Below are positions 1-10,410 of a stretch of DNA of 64,000 bases, piece by piece; positions within the stretch are counted from its first letter, which is position 1; every line of letters starts with the position of its first letter. Origin of the DNA: Shinisaurus crocodilurus (lineage: Eukaryota > Chordata > Lepidosauria > Squamata > Shinisauridae); the NCBI GenBank assembly GCA_021292165.1, contig CM037880.1, positions 210,194,942 to 210,258,941 on the forward strand, read 5' to 3'. Below the pieces are notes generated by a model that was given only the letters and a program-made list of their open reading frames with translations, ran no database searches and was not told the DNA's origin. Both the position numbers and the translations under genes were made by a program.

Positions 1-935
1 CACAAACCAGTTTTTTGGCCCAGTTCAAAGGGCTACAGGTAGGGACTGAATTACAGCTAGGCAGGAAGAAGTGGGGAATGCTTGATTTTTGTGTTCAAGA
101 TTTTTTTTTTTATTTTATTTTTTAAAAAAAAACCTGTTTACAGATGGGTACAGTGATTGGTACAGGGTTCCTCCCCCCTACTCTGCACTAGGAGCAAGTA
201 GTGTGGTTGTGCCTGTTACTTAGGTTATTTTGGTCACTTTGGGCTGAGATGTGAGGGAAATTTATCAGGCAGCGATGCTGTTAGGTGAGCACCCTGAGGC
301 ACCTTTATGGTGAATGGTGATTCCTCAGACTTGCTGCTCAGCGCTGTGGAGCTCACGGAGCATCATGTGGGGATAACATATCTCATTTTCTAGGAGTTGT
401 GTAGGGCCCTGGGTGGGGGTACATCAGGAAGGTCTCCCTAGTCACCTGAACAAGTGTTGAAAATTGTTACCCCTCTCCTGGGCAGGCTCACTGGAATAAC
501 TTAGTCTCCATAAAGTCTCCTCCTGCAACTGTCACCGCCAGCATGTCATTCCAGCAGGCTGTAACACAAGGAGATGAGAGGGGAAGCAGGGCCATTCCAC
601 CAGCTCTGCTGAAAGACTGATTTTTTCCTCTTCCCTCCCCATCACTTTCTCCTTGTGTGCTGTGCCTTTTTTAGTTTCTAAGCCTGTGGGCAGGGTCTGC
701 CATATTTTACTGATTGCATGTAAGCCGCTCCAGTAGCCTTTTATTTTTATTTTTTTGCTGAGGAGCAGGATTAAAAAGAACCCCCCCCAAAATGTTAAAT
801 AAATAAATGTCACCTCCTCGATCCTTTATGTGTTGCTTTCCCACACAGTCACCGTTGCTGACCTGATTTTGTAAGTTTAAATAAATGTGGCCCTAGTTCA
901 GCCCATATACCTGTGTCTCAACTCATTCCTTCTGG
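1..935 (+). repeat. LTR-like repeat, partial, interrupted by repeat X
   Basis: Similar to 27406-27965: both share a ggtgagca-type block (near 281 and 27600), a ggtgattcc/ggtgactcc block and a 3' AATAAATGTGGCCCTA segment (881-896 and 27911-27926). The AATAAA near the end and the single-copy layout suggest a solo LTR, but no TG/CA ends or TSD could be read and the left end lies outside the window. An X repeat at about 521-811 splits it. Clade unknown. Confidence 0.35.
521..811 (+). repeat. Repeat X, copy 1
   Basis: Shares with 33232-33430, 49600-49925 and 63775-64000 the block reading (ttag)-tgtaagcctgtgggcaggg, then a tgtaagccgctc block, a gctgaggagcaggat block and an A/T-rich end with AAATAAATAAA. 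The 3' end looks like a LINE-mobilised tail, so this is probably a SINE or the 3' end of a LINE; the head is too degraded to type. Confidence 0.5.
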
Positions 936-1044
936 TTCTGGTCCCACTAGCTAAAAGGGACCACCACGTGTACCACTGAATCCCACATGGTGGGGACAAA
1001 GAATGGTGAGGAACTGGTATCTTAATGAACTGTTTGAGGATTCC

Positions 1045-1125
1045 TAGAGACATTTGACTGGTCACTGCTGGAAATAGGATGCTGTACTGGATGGGTTCTT
1101 GGTCTGATCAAGCAGGGCTCTTATA
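1045..1125 (+). mobile_element. L3/CR1-like LINE 3' end fragment
   Basis: Reads actggtcactgctggaaata, then a ggatgctgtactggatgg block and a cttggtctgatcaagcaggg block. It matches the 3' ends seen at 31058, 36100 and 58515, typical of L3-like elements in amniotes. Only the last 80 bp remain and there is no coding sequence. Confidence 0.55.
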
Positions 1126-1159
1126 GTCATATAATACAGTACTCCATATTCCCACAGGA

Positions 1160-1348
1160 GGGCTTCATTTCATTTCATTTTTTCATTTCATAGATAGAGT
1201 TGGAAGGAGCCTACAAGGCTATCGAGTCCAACCCCCTGCTCAATGCAGGAAACTAGAGGAGGGGTCTCCCATCCAAGTAATAACCAGGCTTGACCCTGCT
1301 TAGCTTTCCATGCTCAGACAAGCTGAGACAGCATAAGCCACAGGCCTG
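1160..1348 (-). mobile_element. 5S-rRNA-derived SINE with CR1-like tail, copy 1
   Basis: Read on the minus strand, 1348 to about 1265 matches the middle of 5S rRNA: GGAAAGCTAAGCAGGGTC, CCTGGTTATTACTTGG, then ATGGGAGACC, which are the A-box and C-box parts of the internal Pol III promoter. It continues into CTAGTTTCCTGCATTGAGCA and the CR1-type 3' end (GTTGGACTCGATAGCC, CCTTCCAACTCTAT) and ends in imperfect ATGAA repeats. A 5S head on a CR1 tail defines a SINE3-type element presumably moved by CR1 machinery. Compare 16172-16350 and 26637-26712. Confidence 0.75.
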
Positions 1349-1389
1349 TACTTCAGACAACATGTTTTGCCACCCCATTTGATGAGTTT

Positions 1390-1848
1390 GCATTACCATG
1401 TGTCAGATGTGGGAAATCCGAGTTTTTGCGCTCCTCCATGTGTGTGCATTCCTCGGCCTCACCCATGTTTCGCGGAGGTGTTCCCGATCACCCCGCCCAC
1501 TCATCTGCGATTCCCAGACCTGGAAGTGACACGACGGGGATCCCGTCACGTCACTTCGGGTCCCTGGTGCTGCATTTTTAATGTATATACCAGGGTAAAC
1601 TACCTAAAAACGGCCGCAAATGGCAAATTGTGGCCGTTTTAGGTGGGTTGCCCTGGTATTTACATTAAAAACGCAGCGCCAGGGACCCGGAAATGACGTG
1701 ACAGGATCCTCATCGCGTCACTTCAGAGTCCCGGAGAATCGTGGGGTGCGTCGAGCAGTGGAAGGTTGGTCACACGGGGGTTCGGTGGGGTCGAGCTCCA
1801 CGATTTCACGGAGCTTTTACCCCCCCCAAACTTTGCATACATCCCTAG
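1390..1848. mobile_element. Foldback hAT-like element, family A, copy 1
   Basis: A long imperfect palindrome centred near 1620. Left arm: ctgcatttttaatgtatata, ccagggtaaac, cggccgcaaatgg. Right arm: gtggccgttttaggtggg, ttgccctggtatttacatta, cgcagcgccaggga. Flanking subterminal parts are GC- and CpG-rich with cgtcacttc repeats. The right end is catccctagtc, fitting the CATCCCTA end of better copies; the left end is not clear, so no TSD is claimed. No coding capacity. Confidence 0.65.
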
Positions 1849-2189
1849 TCATGGATCAAAGAGGCCTAATGTATGACATTCTAACATATACTTACCATTA
1901 CATGGAAAACCCCACAATCTGAAAGCATAATGGAGCATAAGAAGTCAAGGTGCTGGGGTGAAAAAGTTAATACAGCACACAAATAACTAGGGGAACATTT
2001 CGTAGTGACAGAACTATCTATAATTCTTAGGGTTCATAATTTGTCACTCTGAATTAGCATGTGTCTTCACTCAGTGGCATCATTATGTTGCCAAATTTGA
2101 TTGTCCCTGTGAACATGTTACCATTAGCACAAAGAAAAAGGCCTCTTTTAATTCGGGGTAGATGAATCTGTTAATTTCAGTTCCTCTCA
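1849..2189. other. Unassigned, AT-rich
   Basis: No repeat family, coding frame or RNA gene recognised. Confidence 0.5.
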
Positions 2190-2480
2190 GTTTCTCGTTT
2201 TTTTCAATCTTAAATTTGGTTCATCCTCCACCAAAAATATTTTAAAAGTCTGTATGAAAATTCATAAGCACTTCTGTCCATATTTCTCCTAATACATGCA
2301 TTTTTGCAGGCTTTTTTTTTAGCCTAATATAACAATTTTTGCAATCAATTTTCCTAATATAATACATTTATGAATGCTATTTTCCCCAATAGGCACATTT
2401 TAATGCTTTTTTTTATTGGAGAACTCCATTACAAAATTCAAAGAACTGTAAATTTCGAAGGATAATGGAGTTTGAGTTTG
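2190..2480. repeat. Family C-like AT-rich repeat
   Basis: Contains repeated gcatttt/gcacatttt motifs and runs of T and A, as in the clearer family C copies at 28870-29725, 48396-48720 and 51413-55282. Very degraded; ends not identifiable. Confidence 0.35.
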
Positions 2481-3071
2481 CATAGTGGTTCAAAAGTGCA
2501 AAATTAGGTAAGTCTCCATTAAAATGTTTTAACACAAACACATAGTGTTGAAGGAACAGCTGATTTGAGTTGCAAACACCAGTGAAGAGGACAAAACAAA
2601 AACCCAGAGGGTGTCTTTTAGGACATATTTTGGGCCCCCTGTAGCTCCCTTGTGTCACGAAAAATGCTCAGCAATAAGGGGGGAGTGTTAGAGAAGGCAT
2701 TCTCAGTGTGTGTGTCCCCTTAACCTGGAGGAGATGGCACATGCCAATGGAGAACTCTCCCACACTGCCTCTGAGCATCATTGGCCATCCATGCCAAGTG
2801 AGAATGGTAATGCTGCTTTGGCAGTGGGCCATTTTCCAGTCTTGGAATTCTTCTGTCAAATGCCAAACTTCATTGCCCTCTGGACAGGACCCGTCTCCAT
2901 GTTAAAGGAGGCCCCCCATTGGCAAAATGCTATCCAGTATTCCCCAACAGCATGCCCGAAGCCCCCCACCCACAAAGTGGGCTTATGTGCAGCAATGCTT
3001 TAGTGACCGGTGGCAGCTTAATTGCTGCTGCATGCAGTGCACCCCTACAGATGTCAGAGAAATCTGCAATG
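2481..3071. other. Unassigned sequence left of CR1
   Basis: No known repeat or exon recognised. Short open frames on both strands overlap one another, lack any domain and are treated as chance. Confidence 0.45.
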
Positions 3072-4390
3072 GATTCATAGAATCATAGAATCATAGAAAA
3101 GTAGAGTTGGAAGGGGCCTACAAGGACATCGAGTCCAACCCCCTGCTCAGTGCAGGAATCCAGGTCAAAGCATCCCTGACAGATGATTGTCCAGTTGCAC
3201 CTTGAATGCCTCCAGAGTGGGAGAGCCCACCACCTCCCAAAGTGTAGTTGGTTCCATTGTCTTATTGCTCTGACAGTCAGGAAATTTTTCCTGATGTTTA
3301 GGTGGAATCTGGGTTCCTGTAGCTTGAGCCCATTATTCCGTGTCCTGCAAACTGGGATGATCGAGAAGAGATCCTGGCCCTTCTCTGCGTGACATCCCTT
3401 CAAGTACTGGAAGAGTGCGATCATATCTCCCCTCAGTCTCCTCTTCTGAAGGCTAAGCATGCCCAGTTCTTTCAGTCTCTCCTCATAGGGCCTTGTTTCC
3501 AGTTCCTTTATCATCCTTGTTGCCCACCTCTGAACCCTCTCCAGCTTGTCTACGTCCTTCTTAAAGTGTGGTGCCCAGAACTGGACGCAGTACTCAAGAT
3601 GGGGCCTAACCAGTGCTGAGTAAAGGGGAATTATCACTTCACGCGATTTGGAAGCTATACTTCTATTAATGCAGCCCAAAATAGCATTTGCCTTCTTTGC
3701 AGCAACAATGCATTGCTGCCTCATATTCAGTTTCTGATCCACCACAATTCCAAGATCCTTCTCATTCGTAGTATTGTTGAGCCAAGTGTCCCCCATTCTG
3801 TAACTCTGCATTTGGTTTCCTTTCCCTAGGTGCAGCACTTGGCATTTATCCCTTTTAAATTTCATTCTGTTGTTTTCAGCCCAGCTCTCCAGCCTATTGA
3901 GGTCGCTTTGAATTTTGTTTCTGTCTTCCAGAGTATTAGCTGTTCCACCCAACTTTGTGTCATCTGCAAATTTGATAAGCATTCCCTGTACCTCCTCATC
4001 CAAGTCATTAATAAAAATATTGAAGAGCACTGGGCCCAGGACCGAACCCTGTGGTACCCCGCTCGTTTTCTCTCCCCAGTTTGAGAAGGAACCATTGATA
4101 AGCACTCTTTGAGTCCGATTCTGTAGCCAATTGTGGATCCACCTGATAGTTGTTCCATCTAGCCCACTTTTAGCTAGCTTGCTAATCAGGATATCATGAG
4201 GCACTTTGTCGAAAGCTTTGCTGAAGTCCAGATATATGATGTCCACAGCATTCCCACAGTCCACAAGGGAGGGTACCCGATCAAAAAATGAGATCAGATT
4301 AGTCTGGCAGGATTTGTTCTTGACAAATCCATGCTGGCTTCTAGTAATCACTGCATTGTTTTCAAGGTGCTTAAGTTGATTCCAATGAGT
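3072..4390 (-). mobile_element. CR1 LINE, 5'-truncated, about 1.3 kb
   Basis: The 3' end lies at 3072-3100 and carries, on the minus strand, tandem ATTCTATGA units, the hallmark CR1 terminus, preceded by the CCTTCCAACTCTAC and GGGGGTTGGACTCGATG blocks. The element breaks off near 4390 inside the reverse transcriptase domain, a normal outcome of incomplete target-primed reverse transcription. No TSD is visible, as usual for CR1. Confidence 0.93.
3083..4390 (-). pseudogene. CR1 reverse transcriptase, partial (ORF2 remnant)
   Basis: The minus-strand frame is open over 1.3 kb and encodes the middle and C-terminal part of the CR1 ORF2 protein, which copies element RNA into DNA at a nicked chromosomal target. 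Visible motifs in order: HGFVKNKSCQTNL (finger region), YLDFSKAFDKVPHD (RT motif A), SGVPQGSVLGPVLFN (motif B), KFADDTKLGG (motif C with catalytic FADD), then the CR1 C-terminal stretch [15 protein letters not shown] and [20 protein letters not shown]. The endonuclease and N-terminal RT parts are missing through 5' truncation. Near 3240 a small indel relative to the copy at 44281-44374 shifts the frame after QWNQL, so the last 60 or so residues of the open frame are not CR1 protein. It cannot encode a working enzyme. Confidence 0.9.
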
Positions 4391-4700
4391 TTGGATGTCT
4401 ATGAAGCCAACCCAAGGATTTTGCGGTGGACCAACTTTTTCCTGAGTAGTGTGGATTCTGCGGTCATGCAGACTGGTTTTTATTTTTTGTTTACTTTCCA
4501 GAATTTTACGCAAATGTAGTCATCGAGAAATATGAAGAAAACCCCCACCAACCGAAAATGGGCATTTCCCCCGTAGGCTAAAGTGTGAAAATATGTATTA
4601 AGGGGGATTTGCACATTTTGGGGAGGGGGATTTGCACATTTTGGGAAAGTGCAAATTTGCACAGCTGCAAATTTGCACAAGTCTGAATGAACAAAAGTTC
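4391..4700. repeat. Family C-like AT-rich repeat
   Basis: Contains gatttgcacattttgggga twice in direct repeat (about 4608-4645) and gcaaatttgcac twice (about 4651-4678), the motif vocabulary of family C. Ends not resolved; CR1 inserted at or near its left side. Confidence 0.4.
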
Positions 4701-4787
4701 AGGAAATGGAAAGGAAATCTGTTTCTGTCAATGAACAGACAAATGGAATGAAAGGCACCTGACAATCTGCAAAACGCAGAGGGAACA

Positions 4788-4846
4788 GGTTTAATTGTTA
4801 TACACCGCCCAGAGAGCTTCAGCTATTGGGTGGTATAGAAGAGATT

Positions 4847-4892
<46 letters not shown>
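4788..4892 (+). mobile_element. L2-type LINE tail ending in (ATC)n
   Basis: Holds the L2-family tail block ccgcccagagagcttcagct followed by attgggtggtat (4806-4838), then an (ATC)n microsatellite at 4848-4892. Only the 3' tail survives. A histidine-rich open frame here is simply the translated microsatellite. Confidence 0.7.
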
Positions 4893-4894
<2 letters not shown>

Positions 4895-6400
4895 TACATG
4901 CCTTCCTGTGAGCCACCCACCATTTTGACATCCCATAATTTCCCAATGTACCATCACTTTGGGGCCTTGTGGGAACATCAAAATGGTGTTTTTTTAAACC
5001 TCTGGCCACTGTCACTCAGTAAATTCGGCTGGGGAATGCAGGTGGGCAGGATGGTCCAACTCAACTACCAGCACAGGTGTGTCCTCCTATGATGCTGGGC
5101 CCTCAGCAGTTGCCCAAGGATCCTGCACTCATGAATAGACATGCAGAGGCTTGGTATTTGAAATGCTATCTGAAAGTGCTGCTGGGTGATTCAGTCCTGC
5201 TTACTGCTGAGTAGTTATGCTCTAAAAAGCCTTGCCCTGCTTATTTCTGATTGGCTTAAAATTGGCAATAATCCCATTTGGTGCAGCCTACTCTGCTTTT
5301 GCCCCACCCACTTTGCCTTTGGACACACCCACAGATGGAATGAGGCCCCCGAGACCTCTCCCATCTTGGAATTTGGCCCTCTGGATGAAGATGTTCCCTC
5401 ACCCTTGCCCTAAGAAGTGCAATCTAAGTTGCTAATGGATTCCAACTGTGCAGCTTTCAACCCGCCCACTCAATATCATCTTGCCATCTTATTAGTTTTC
5501 TATTATCATTACCATTGCCAAGTTCTAGCGAAGCAAACTTTGGCAAATGAATGATGGAAATATGGCCCATATTTCTCTTGAGTTTCTGAACAATATTCAG
5601 AGGAAAAAATGTCACGGGCTGATCTTCCTTTAGAAAATTGATCTCCAAATCCCATGGAATGGTAGGAATGGAATAAATGTCTTCGCTTTGGCAGAGTTAA
5701 TGTTTTATGGCAATTTAAAACTGTGTCAAGCTGAATGACAGCCATATCTTCTGCTACTTCTCCACATCTTCTCTTTCAAATTGCTTTGCTGATCAGCCCC
5801 AAAGCTGTTACAATAAAAAGAGAGAGGCTGGCGAAAGGGGAAAATGGAGTTCCATGAAACCCTAAGAATATATTTCCCCCCTTGTCTGAAAACGTCTATG
5901 CCTGTAGCATGAGATAACTTAATGAAAACACTGTCAGCATTTTGAAAAGTGGAGACAACTGGACTGGCAAACGGTGGGGGGGGGGCTTTGAGGCGGAGGG
6001 GAGACAATCTCTGGAGAGCAGGGCATGGTGAAGGAAAGCAGAGTAAAAGTGAACTAGCAGTAGCCTGGAACCTGCTCAATATGCCGAAATCTTAGGAGCT
6101 GTCCACCTGAAACTGACAGGGGAACTTCTGTAGCTATCCATGAACATATTTCAAGAGGTCAGTGAAGAGAACCGCTGAAACAAAGGGGTATAAAAAAGAG
6201 AGAAAACATCAGAGCAAGGCGGAGTCCCTGGTGACATTGCTCAAGGGGGAAAATGGATGTATATATTACAGATAGAGAGTTGCAGAGAACAAAACGGGTG
6301 GATTTAACCAGAACCTAGTTAATGAGGAAGGACCAGTTGGAGAAACAGTTGTTTTTTTTCTAAAAATAAAACAAAAACAAGGATAGAAATGGTCTAAGAA
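4893..6400. other. Unassigned sequence
   Basis: No LINE, SINE or foldback recognised. Several overlapping frames of 60-117 codons occur on both strands, without domains or plausible splice context; the longest (5726-6079, minus) is low-complexity. No gene is claimed. Confidence 0.4.
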
Positions 6401-6769
6401 ATCATATCATCCCATAGAAAGAATTCCTCCTCGCTGGTTTTCCAGCCCAGAAGAGAATACACGTCTTGTCATCTCTACCATTAGCAATTGCTCCCTTGAG
6501 CCTGAGATGGAGACGCAATGAATATCCATGAACATTGTTTTTGAGAGTAAAGGGGGGGGGAGCACATCTATTCCTAGCTGTGCATAAGTGCCCCATGTAT
6601 AGCAACAAGATTTTGAGCAGATCTCATTGGTCCATGGGGGGTGGGGAGAAAGAAAATGCTGAATTGTTGTGAAAGATGTGATGTTGTTAAGTCTATTTCA
6701 CCAAATGGTGCAATAGTCTGGTCTGTTTCACATTGCCAGCTGGCCAGGACTTGACATGGGGCACTAGAT
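6401..6769. other. Unassigned sequence
   Basis: No recognised feature apart from a G run (6552-6559) and a T run near 6352-6359 just outside. Confidence 0.4.
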
Positions 6770-7072
6770 CGACATACAGGAGCATAGGAAGCTACCTTGC
6801 AGCAGGCAGGGGCAGCTGGTGGTGCACTCCTACGTCAGTGGGGCTCCTTACCCATTGCAGATTGTATTCTGAGATTTGGAGGAGCTCTCCATGGTGCTCC
6901 ATGGTGGTGGAGCAATTTTGGGGATGGAGTACAGCACCATGGACAGCTCCTATAAAGCTCAGAATAAAAGCTGCAATGGATAGGGAGCCCCACTGACACT
7001 GGAGTCACTGGAGTCTCCCCTGGTACCAGGTCATCCTACTTGCCCATCCAGCCCAGTATTGTCTGTTTTTGA
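6770..7072 (-). mobile_element. tRNA-derived SINE fragment (CAGTATTGTC type), split by a MITE
   Basis: Left piece 6770-6806 contains agcataggaagctaccttg and right piece 7023-7072 contains catccagcccagtattgtct. In the common squamate SINE these blocks are adjacent near the 3' end on the opposite strand. A foldback element (6807-7022) separates them. Better copies: 26214-26960, 26960-27097 and 45296-45440. Confidence 0.5.
6807..7022. mobile_element. Foldback MITE, probable hAT
   Basis: Inverted arms are visible: gtcagtggggctccttaccc plus attgcag (6835-6861) against ctgcaat plus ggatagggagccccactgac (6971-6997). Ends are CAGGGGCAG and TCTCCCCTG. Flanking octamers gcagcagg and gtaccagg match at 6 of 8 positions, compatible with a decayed hAT TSD. 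It sits inside a SINE. Confidence 0.5.
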
Positions 7073-7079
7073 CTGGTAG

Positions 7080-7380
7080 AACCAGGAATGAGAAAATCGG
7101 TGAGGTTTCAGTTCACCGAGAGTCTCCTATTTTCACCTCTGAGCTCAGTTATCTGATTCCCATTCCCAAACATGAGCCTTTTCTTTTCTTATCTTTTCTT
7201 TTCAAACAGAAAAAAAAGTCTGCATTTTGGTGTGCATTTTTTTTAAGTGTGCACTCCAAATGGGCATGTTTCCCCCACAGACTAAACTATGAAGATGCAT
7301 CTTTTTTCTTTTCTTTTTCTTTTTAAGTGCACTTTTCCAATGTGCCTGCAAGTTGCAAGCTTTTCAGAAAATTAGTCTCC
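7080..7380. repeat. Family C/D-like AT-rich repeat
   Basis: Contains tgcattttggtgtgcatttt, gtgcacttttcc and tttctttt runs, matching the gcacatttt vocabulary of family C. Boundaries uncertain. Confidence 0.35.
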
Positions 7381-8037
7381 TGTTCATGATGGATATTGAA
7401 AATGGGGCAAATTCAAAGGAGAAGGCCTCAGTCCTTCCCACTCTGTTACCTGAGATGCTGATTCACAATGCATCATGTATTTTGTAGTCTTAAGGTTGCA
7501 TGATCATTATTTACTGGATGAAAACCCAGTGGATCCAGTTCAAACAATGTTGATTTGGAAGAAATTCCCTGCTTTAGAAAACATACATTACATCACTTGG
7601 TCTGTCTATACATGCAGCACAATTATGTATGTGTGGGTAAATCCCACCTTGTACAGTGGGGCTTACTTTGAGGGTGATTCCAGTAGGAGGGGCCTTAGTG
7701 CTAACAATAAAAAGGTGTCATGCAACTATTCAATCTTTTCTTACTTGACAGGTTCTCTATGATAAGAAAAAGGATGGAAGAATTGATGGAAAATCATGTG
7801 AGGGTTACAAGTTGAAGATGATGATATTTTTGGACCCCCATGTAGAATTCCATGAATGAGGCAGGGTGTTGGCACAATAAATACTTTGGCTGGAAGCATG
7901 CTCTGATATGTTTGCATAGGATCGCTGACTTAATTATTGTAAAACATGATTGGTGTGGGTATATGTGTTTGTGAACTGAATCCATCCAACATTATGTTAA
8001 CTTGAGGAGATGATATAGAAGTTCTCTCTCTAACCTG
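7381..8037. other. Unassigned sequence
   Basis: Low-repeat, AT-balanced sequence. The frames 7475-7762 (+) and 7794-7985 (-) show no domain. Confidence 0.4.
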
Positions 8038-8210
8038 AGGGGTAGCCATGTTACTCTGATGCAGCAAAACCAACAAACATTCTTTCAGCACCTTAACCCT
8101 AGGATAACATCAAACATCTGATGAAGTGGGCTGTAGTCCATGAAGGCTTATGCCATAATCTATTTCTTAGTCTTAAGGTGCCACAGGGCTCTTAGTTATT
8201 TTCTCTATAC
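8038..8210. repeat. Dispersed repeat G, copy 1
   Basis: Has ggggtagccatgttactctg, gatgcagcaaaacca, then catctgatgaagtgggctgt, agtccatgaaggcttatgcc and cttaaggtgccacagggctc. The same blocks recur at 51135-51225, 55283-55345, 55960-56060 and 58025-58075. It is widespread in reptile genomes in my recollection, but I cannot name its class with confidence. Confidence 0.5.
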
Positions 8211-8481
8211 TCTGGTACCTGAAATGGCTTTTTCACACTGGCAAATGTATGAAAAGTGAGCCATCCCTCAACACACTTAATGATTTTTTATATATATAAT
8301 GTAAAATGCCCACTGTGTTTCAACAACAAAACAAAATAATCTTCCTTGGGGTATTGTAGAATTGATTAGGTTTCATCATTTTGCATATATCTTCTTAATG
8401 TCTATGTGTTATATATGCTATTGTTTCACAGTGCCCTTGAGGTAGGGTTTGTTTGCTTGGCTGCTATTTCTTATCTGGTGC

Positions 8482-8521
8482 CTCTCTCTCTCTCTCTCTC
8501 TCTCTCCAACCCCCCCCCCCC
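8482..8521. repeat. (CT)n microsatellite plus C run
   Basis: CT dinucleotides at 8482-8507 followed by a run of C at about 8511-8521. Confidence 0.9.
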
Positions 8522-8574
8522 GATACCTGTCTGCTAAACTATCTTATGGAAAGATGGAGTATAAATATCATAAT

Positions 8575-8804
8575 CAAAATAAAATTATACCCTGCCTTTT
8601 TTTCCTGCAAGGAACCCAAGGCGGCTTACATAGTCCTCCTCCTCCTCTCCATTTTATCCTCACAACAACCCTGAGGTAGGTTAGGCTGAGAGTCAGTGAC
8701 TGGCCCAAAGTCACCCAGTGAGTTTCATGGCCAAGCAGGGACTAGAACCTGGATCTCCCGAGTCCCAGTCCAGCACTCTCACCACTACGCCACACTGGCT
8801 CTCC
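8575..8804 (-). mobile_element. tRNA-derived SINE (GCCAGTGTGGCGTAGTGG head), copy 1
   Basis: Minus-strand reading starts gagagccagtgtggcgtagt with an A-box-like TGGCGTAGTGG, then a B-box-like GGTTCTAGTCC. The body includes tttcatggcc, ccagtcactgactctcagcc and gttgtgaggataaaatggag. It ends ccttgggttccttgcaggaa plus a T/A-rich tail. The head is tRNA-like; the tail resembles the 3' end of L2-type LINEs, suggesting L2-driven mobility. Confidence 0.85.
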
Positions 8805-9058
8805 TTTTAGAAGTTACATGGTTTTAGTTACATACTTTTAGAAGTTACATGGTTCCAGATTGGACCATTTTGTTCTACCATTTTCTAAAAGTCACATAAA
8901 GTCTTTCACATATTTTCAAAGGTTCCCTGCCCCCTTTGCATTTTTTACCCTAGACAGGTTTGCACATCATGGGCACAACTTTTTCCCACGCAAGGAAGAA
9001 TCCCCAAGCTTCCTATATTCCCATCTCCCTCCCCTTTCTTTCTCTTCACAGTGTGAGT

Positions 9059-9195
9059 AGAATCATAGAATCATAGAAATGTTGAGTTGGAAGGGCCTAC
9101 AAGGCCATCGAGTCCAACCCCCTGCTCAATGCAGGAATCCAGGACAAAGCATCCCTGACAGATGGCTGTCCAGCTGCACCTTGAATGCCTCCAGA
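9059..9195 (-). mobile_element. CR1 3' end, about 137 bp
   Basis: Minus-strand 3' end with ATTCTATGATTCTA repeats, then the same CR1 terminal blocks as 3072-3190. Severely 5'-truncated; no domain left. Confidence 0.9.
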
Positions 9196-9599
9196 TTAAC
9201 TGAAGATCAGGGTCATAGGTGATCCCTTTATCAGCATGGACACTGAGGGCTGGAAAATATGACATGTGCATGCATGCATGTACACACACACATAGCTCCA
9301 GACATGCTGTTTCCAAAGTCTCTGCTCAGGTGGGGCAAGGAAAGAAGCTTGGCTCTACTTGAGCTGAGTGGGGACCCCTCAGTGTGCATGTACTGCATGC
9401 TTGCACCAAAAAGAGAATTGTGCCCAATTCCATTATCTCCCACAGTTTTTGAGCCAGTCTGTAGAGTTTGCTGGTTATTTTCTAGTCTTTGGGAAGGTAT
9501 TAATGACAGCTACTGGATCAGAGAACTGAGCACAACTCCATCTCTGCAGAGACCTCTCAGAGATAATACACAGCAAGCATTTGTGGGGAACCAGTAGAT
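9196..9599. other. Unassigned sequence
   Basis: Includes an alternating tgcatgcatgtacacacaca stretch near 9268-9290. No gene recognised. Confidence 0.4.
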
Positions 9600-10410
9600 A
9601 GTCTACAAAGATTAGCTGATAAAGTCAGCAAAGTAAGTAATGAAAATGGTCTAAAAATGAATGGTAAGAAAACCAAGTGCATGGTAATTAGTCAAAAGCA
9701 AGTAGTCCAAGAAATACAGTTAAAAATTCAAAATGGAAATGTTGAGCAGGTTGAGAAATATAAATATCTTGGAATGTGGTTGAATGAGAAGTGGGATGAG
9801 ACTGAGGGGAGATATGATCGCACTCTTCCAGTATTTGAAGGGATGTCACACAGAGGAGGGCCAGGATCTCTTCTCGATCATCCCAGTTTGCAGGACACAG
9901 AATAATGGGCTCAAGTTACAGGAACCTAGATTCCACCTAAACATCAGGAAAAATTTCCTGACTGTCAGAGCAATAAGACAATGGAATCAACTACCTAGGG
10001 AGGTCGTGGGCTCTCCCACTCTGGAGGCATTCAAGGTGCAGCTGGACAGACATCTGAAATATGGATTAATCACAGGATGTTACAAATTTCATGGACTGAG
10101 AGGGTGTCCAACAAAGAAGTATTAAAGAGAATGTATAAAGATCAAGAAATTGTAAAACACAGAAAACTAGAATATTTTGGTCAAAGAATGAGAAATGAAA
10201 AATACAGACTGTTGCAGCAGCTGATTATACAAGGGAAAATAAATGGGAAAAGAAGTATAAGAAGAAGAAGTTCTTGGCTGAAAAGCCATCAAGAATGGTT
10301 TGGGGGCAATAGAATATCATTGTAAAGAGCAGCCATATCTAAAGACTGTTTAGCCATGATGATGTTCAACCTCTGTTAGGAGAGGAACGAGAAGAAGAAG
10401 TAGAAGTACC
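9600..10410 (+). pseudogene. LINE reverse-transcriptase remnant (R4/Dong- or RTE-type), interrupted by CR1
   Basis: Two coding pieces of one LINE flank a CR1 fragment. Piece 1 (about 9605-9795) reads LADKVSKVSNENGLKMNGKK, TKCMVISQKQ, then VEQVEKYKYLGMWLNEKWDE: the RT thumb region with the YLG motif E. Piece 2 (about 10080-10310) reads ISWTERVSNKEVLKRMY, RKLEYFGQRMRNEKYRLLQQ, LIIQGKINGKRS and SWLKSHQEWFG, the C-terminal segment typical of elements whose proteins carry GHVMR-like and GKR-RRR-SWL motifs. I could not settle the clade between R4/Dong and RTE. The part between the two pieces is lost and replaced by CR1 sequence (9796-10056). Possible 3' UTR with AGAAG repeats runs to about 10410. 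Non-functional. Confidence 0.65.
9796..10056 (+). mobile_element. Internal CR1 fragment without a 3' end
   Basis: Encodes [60 protein letters not shown], then [13 protein letters not shown], nearly identical to 44100-44360. It stops before the CR1 3' UTR and ATTCTATGA repeats, so it did not arrive by ordinary target-primed insertion. Both ends join another LINE. Confidence 0.88.

Noticed and set aside
1265..1348. 5S rRNA gene
   Set aside because: Only part of 5S is present, with substitutions, and it is joined to a CR1-type tail in more than one copy, so it is a SINE.
4826..5092. Poly-histidine open frame
   Set aside because: It is the (ATC)n microsatellite translated; flanking codons are L2 tail and unassigned DNA. 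The same applies to poly-His/Ser at 36463-36709 and poly-Ile at 40291-40509.
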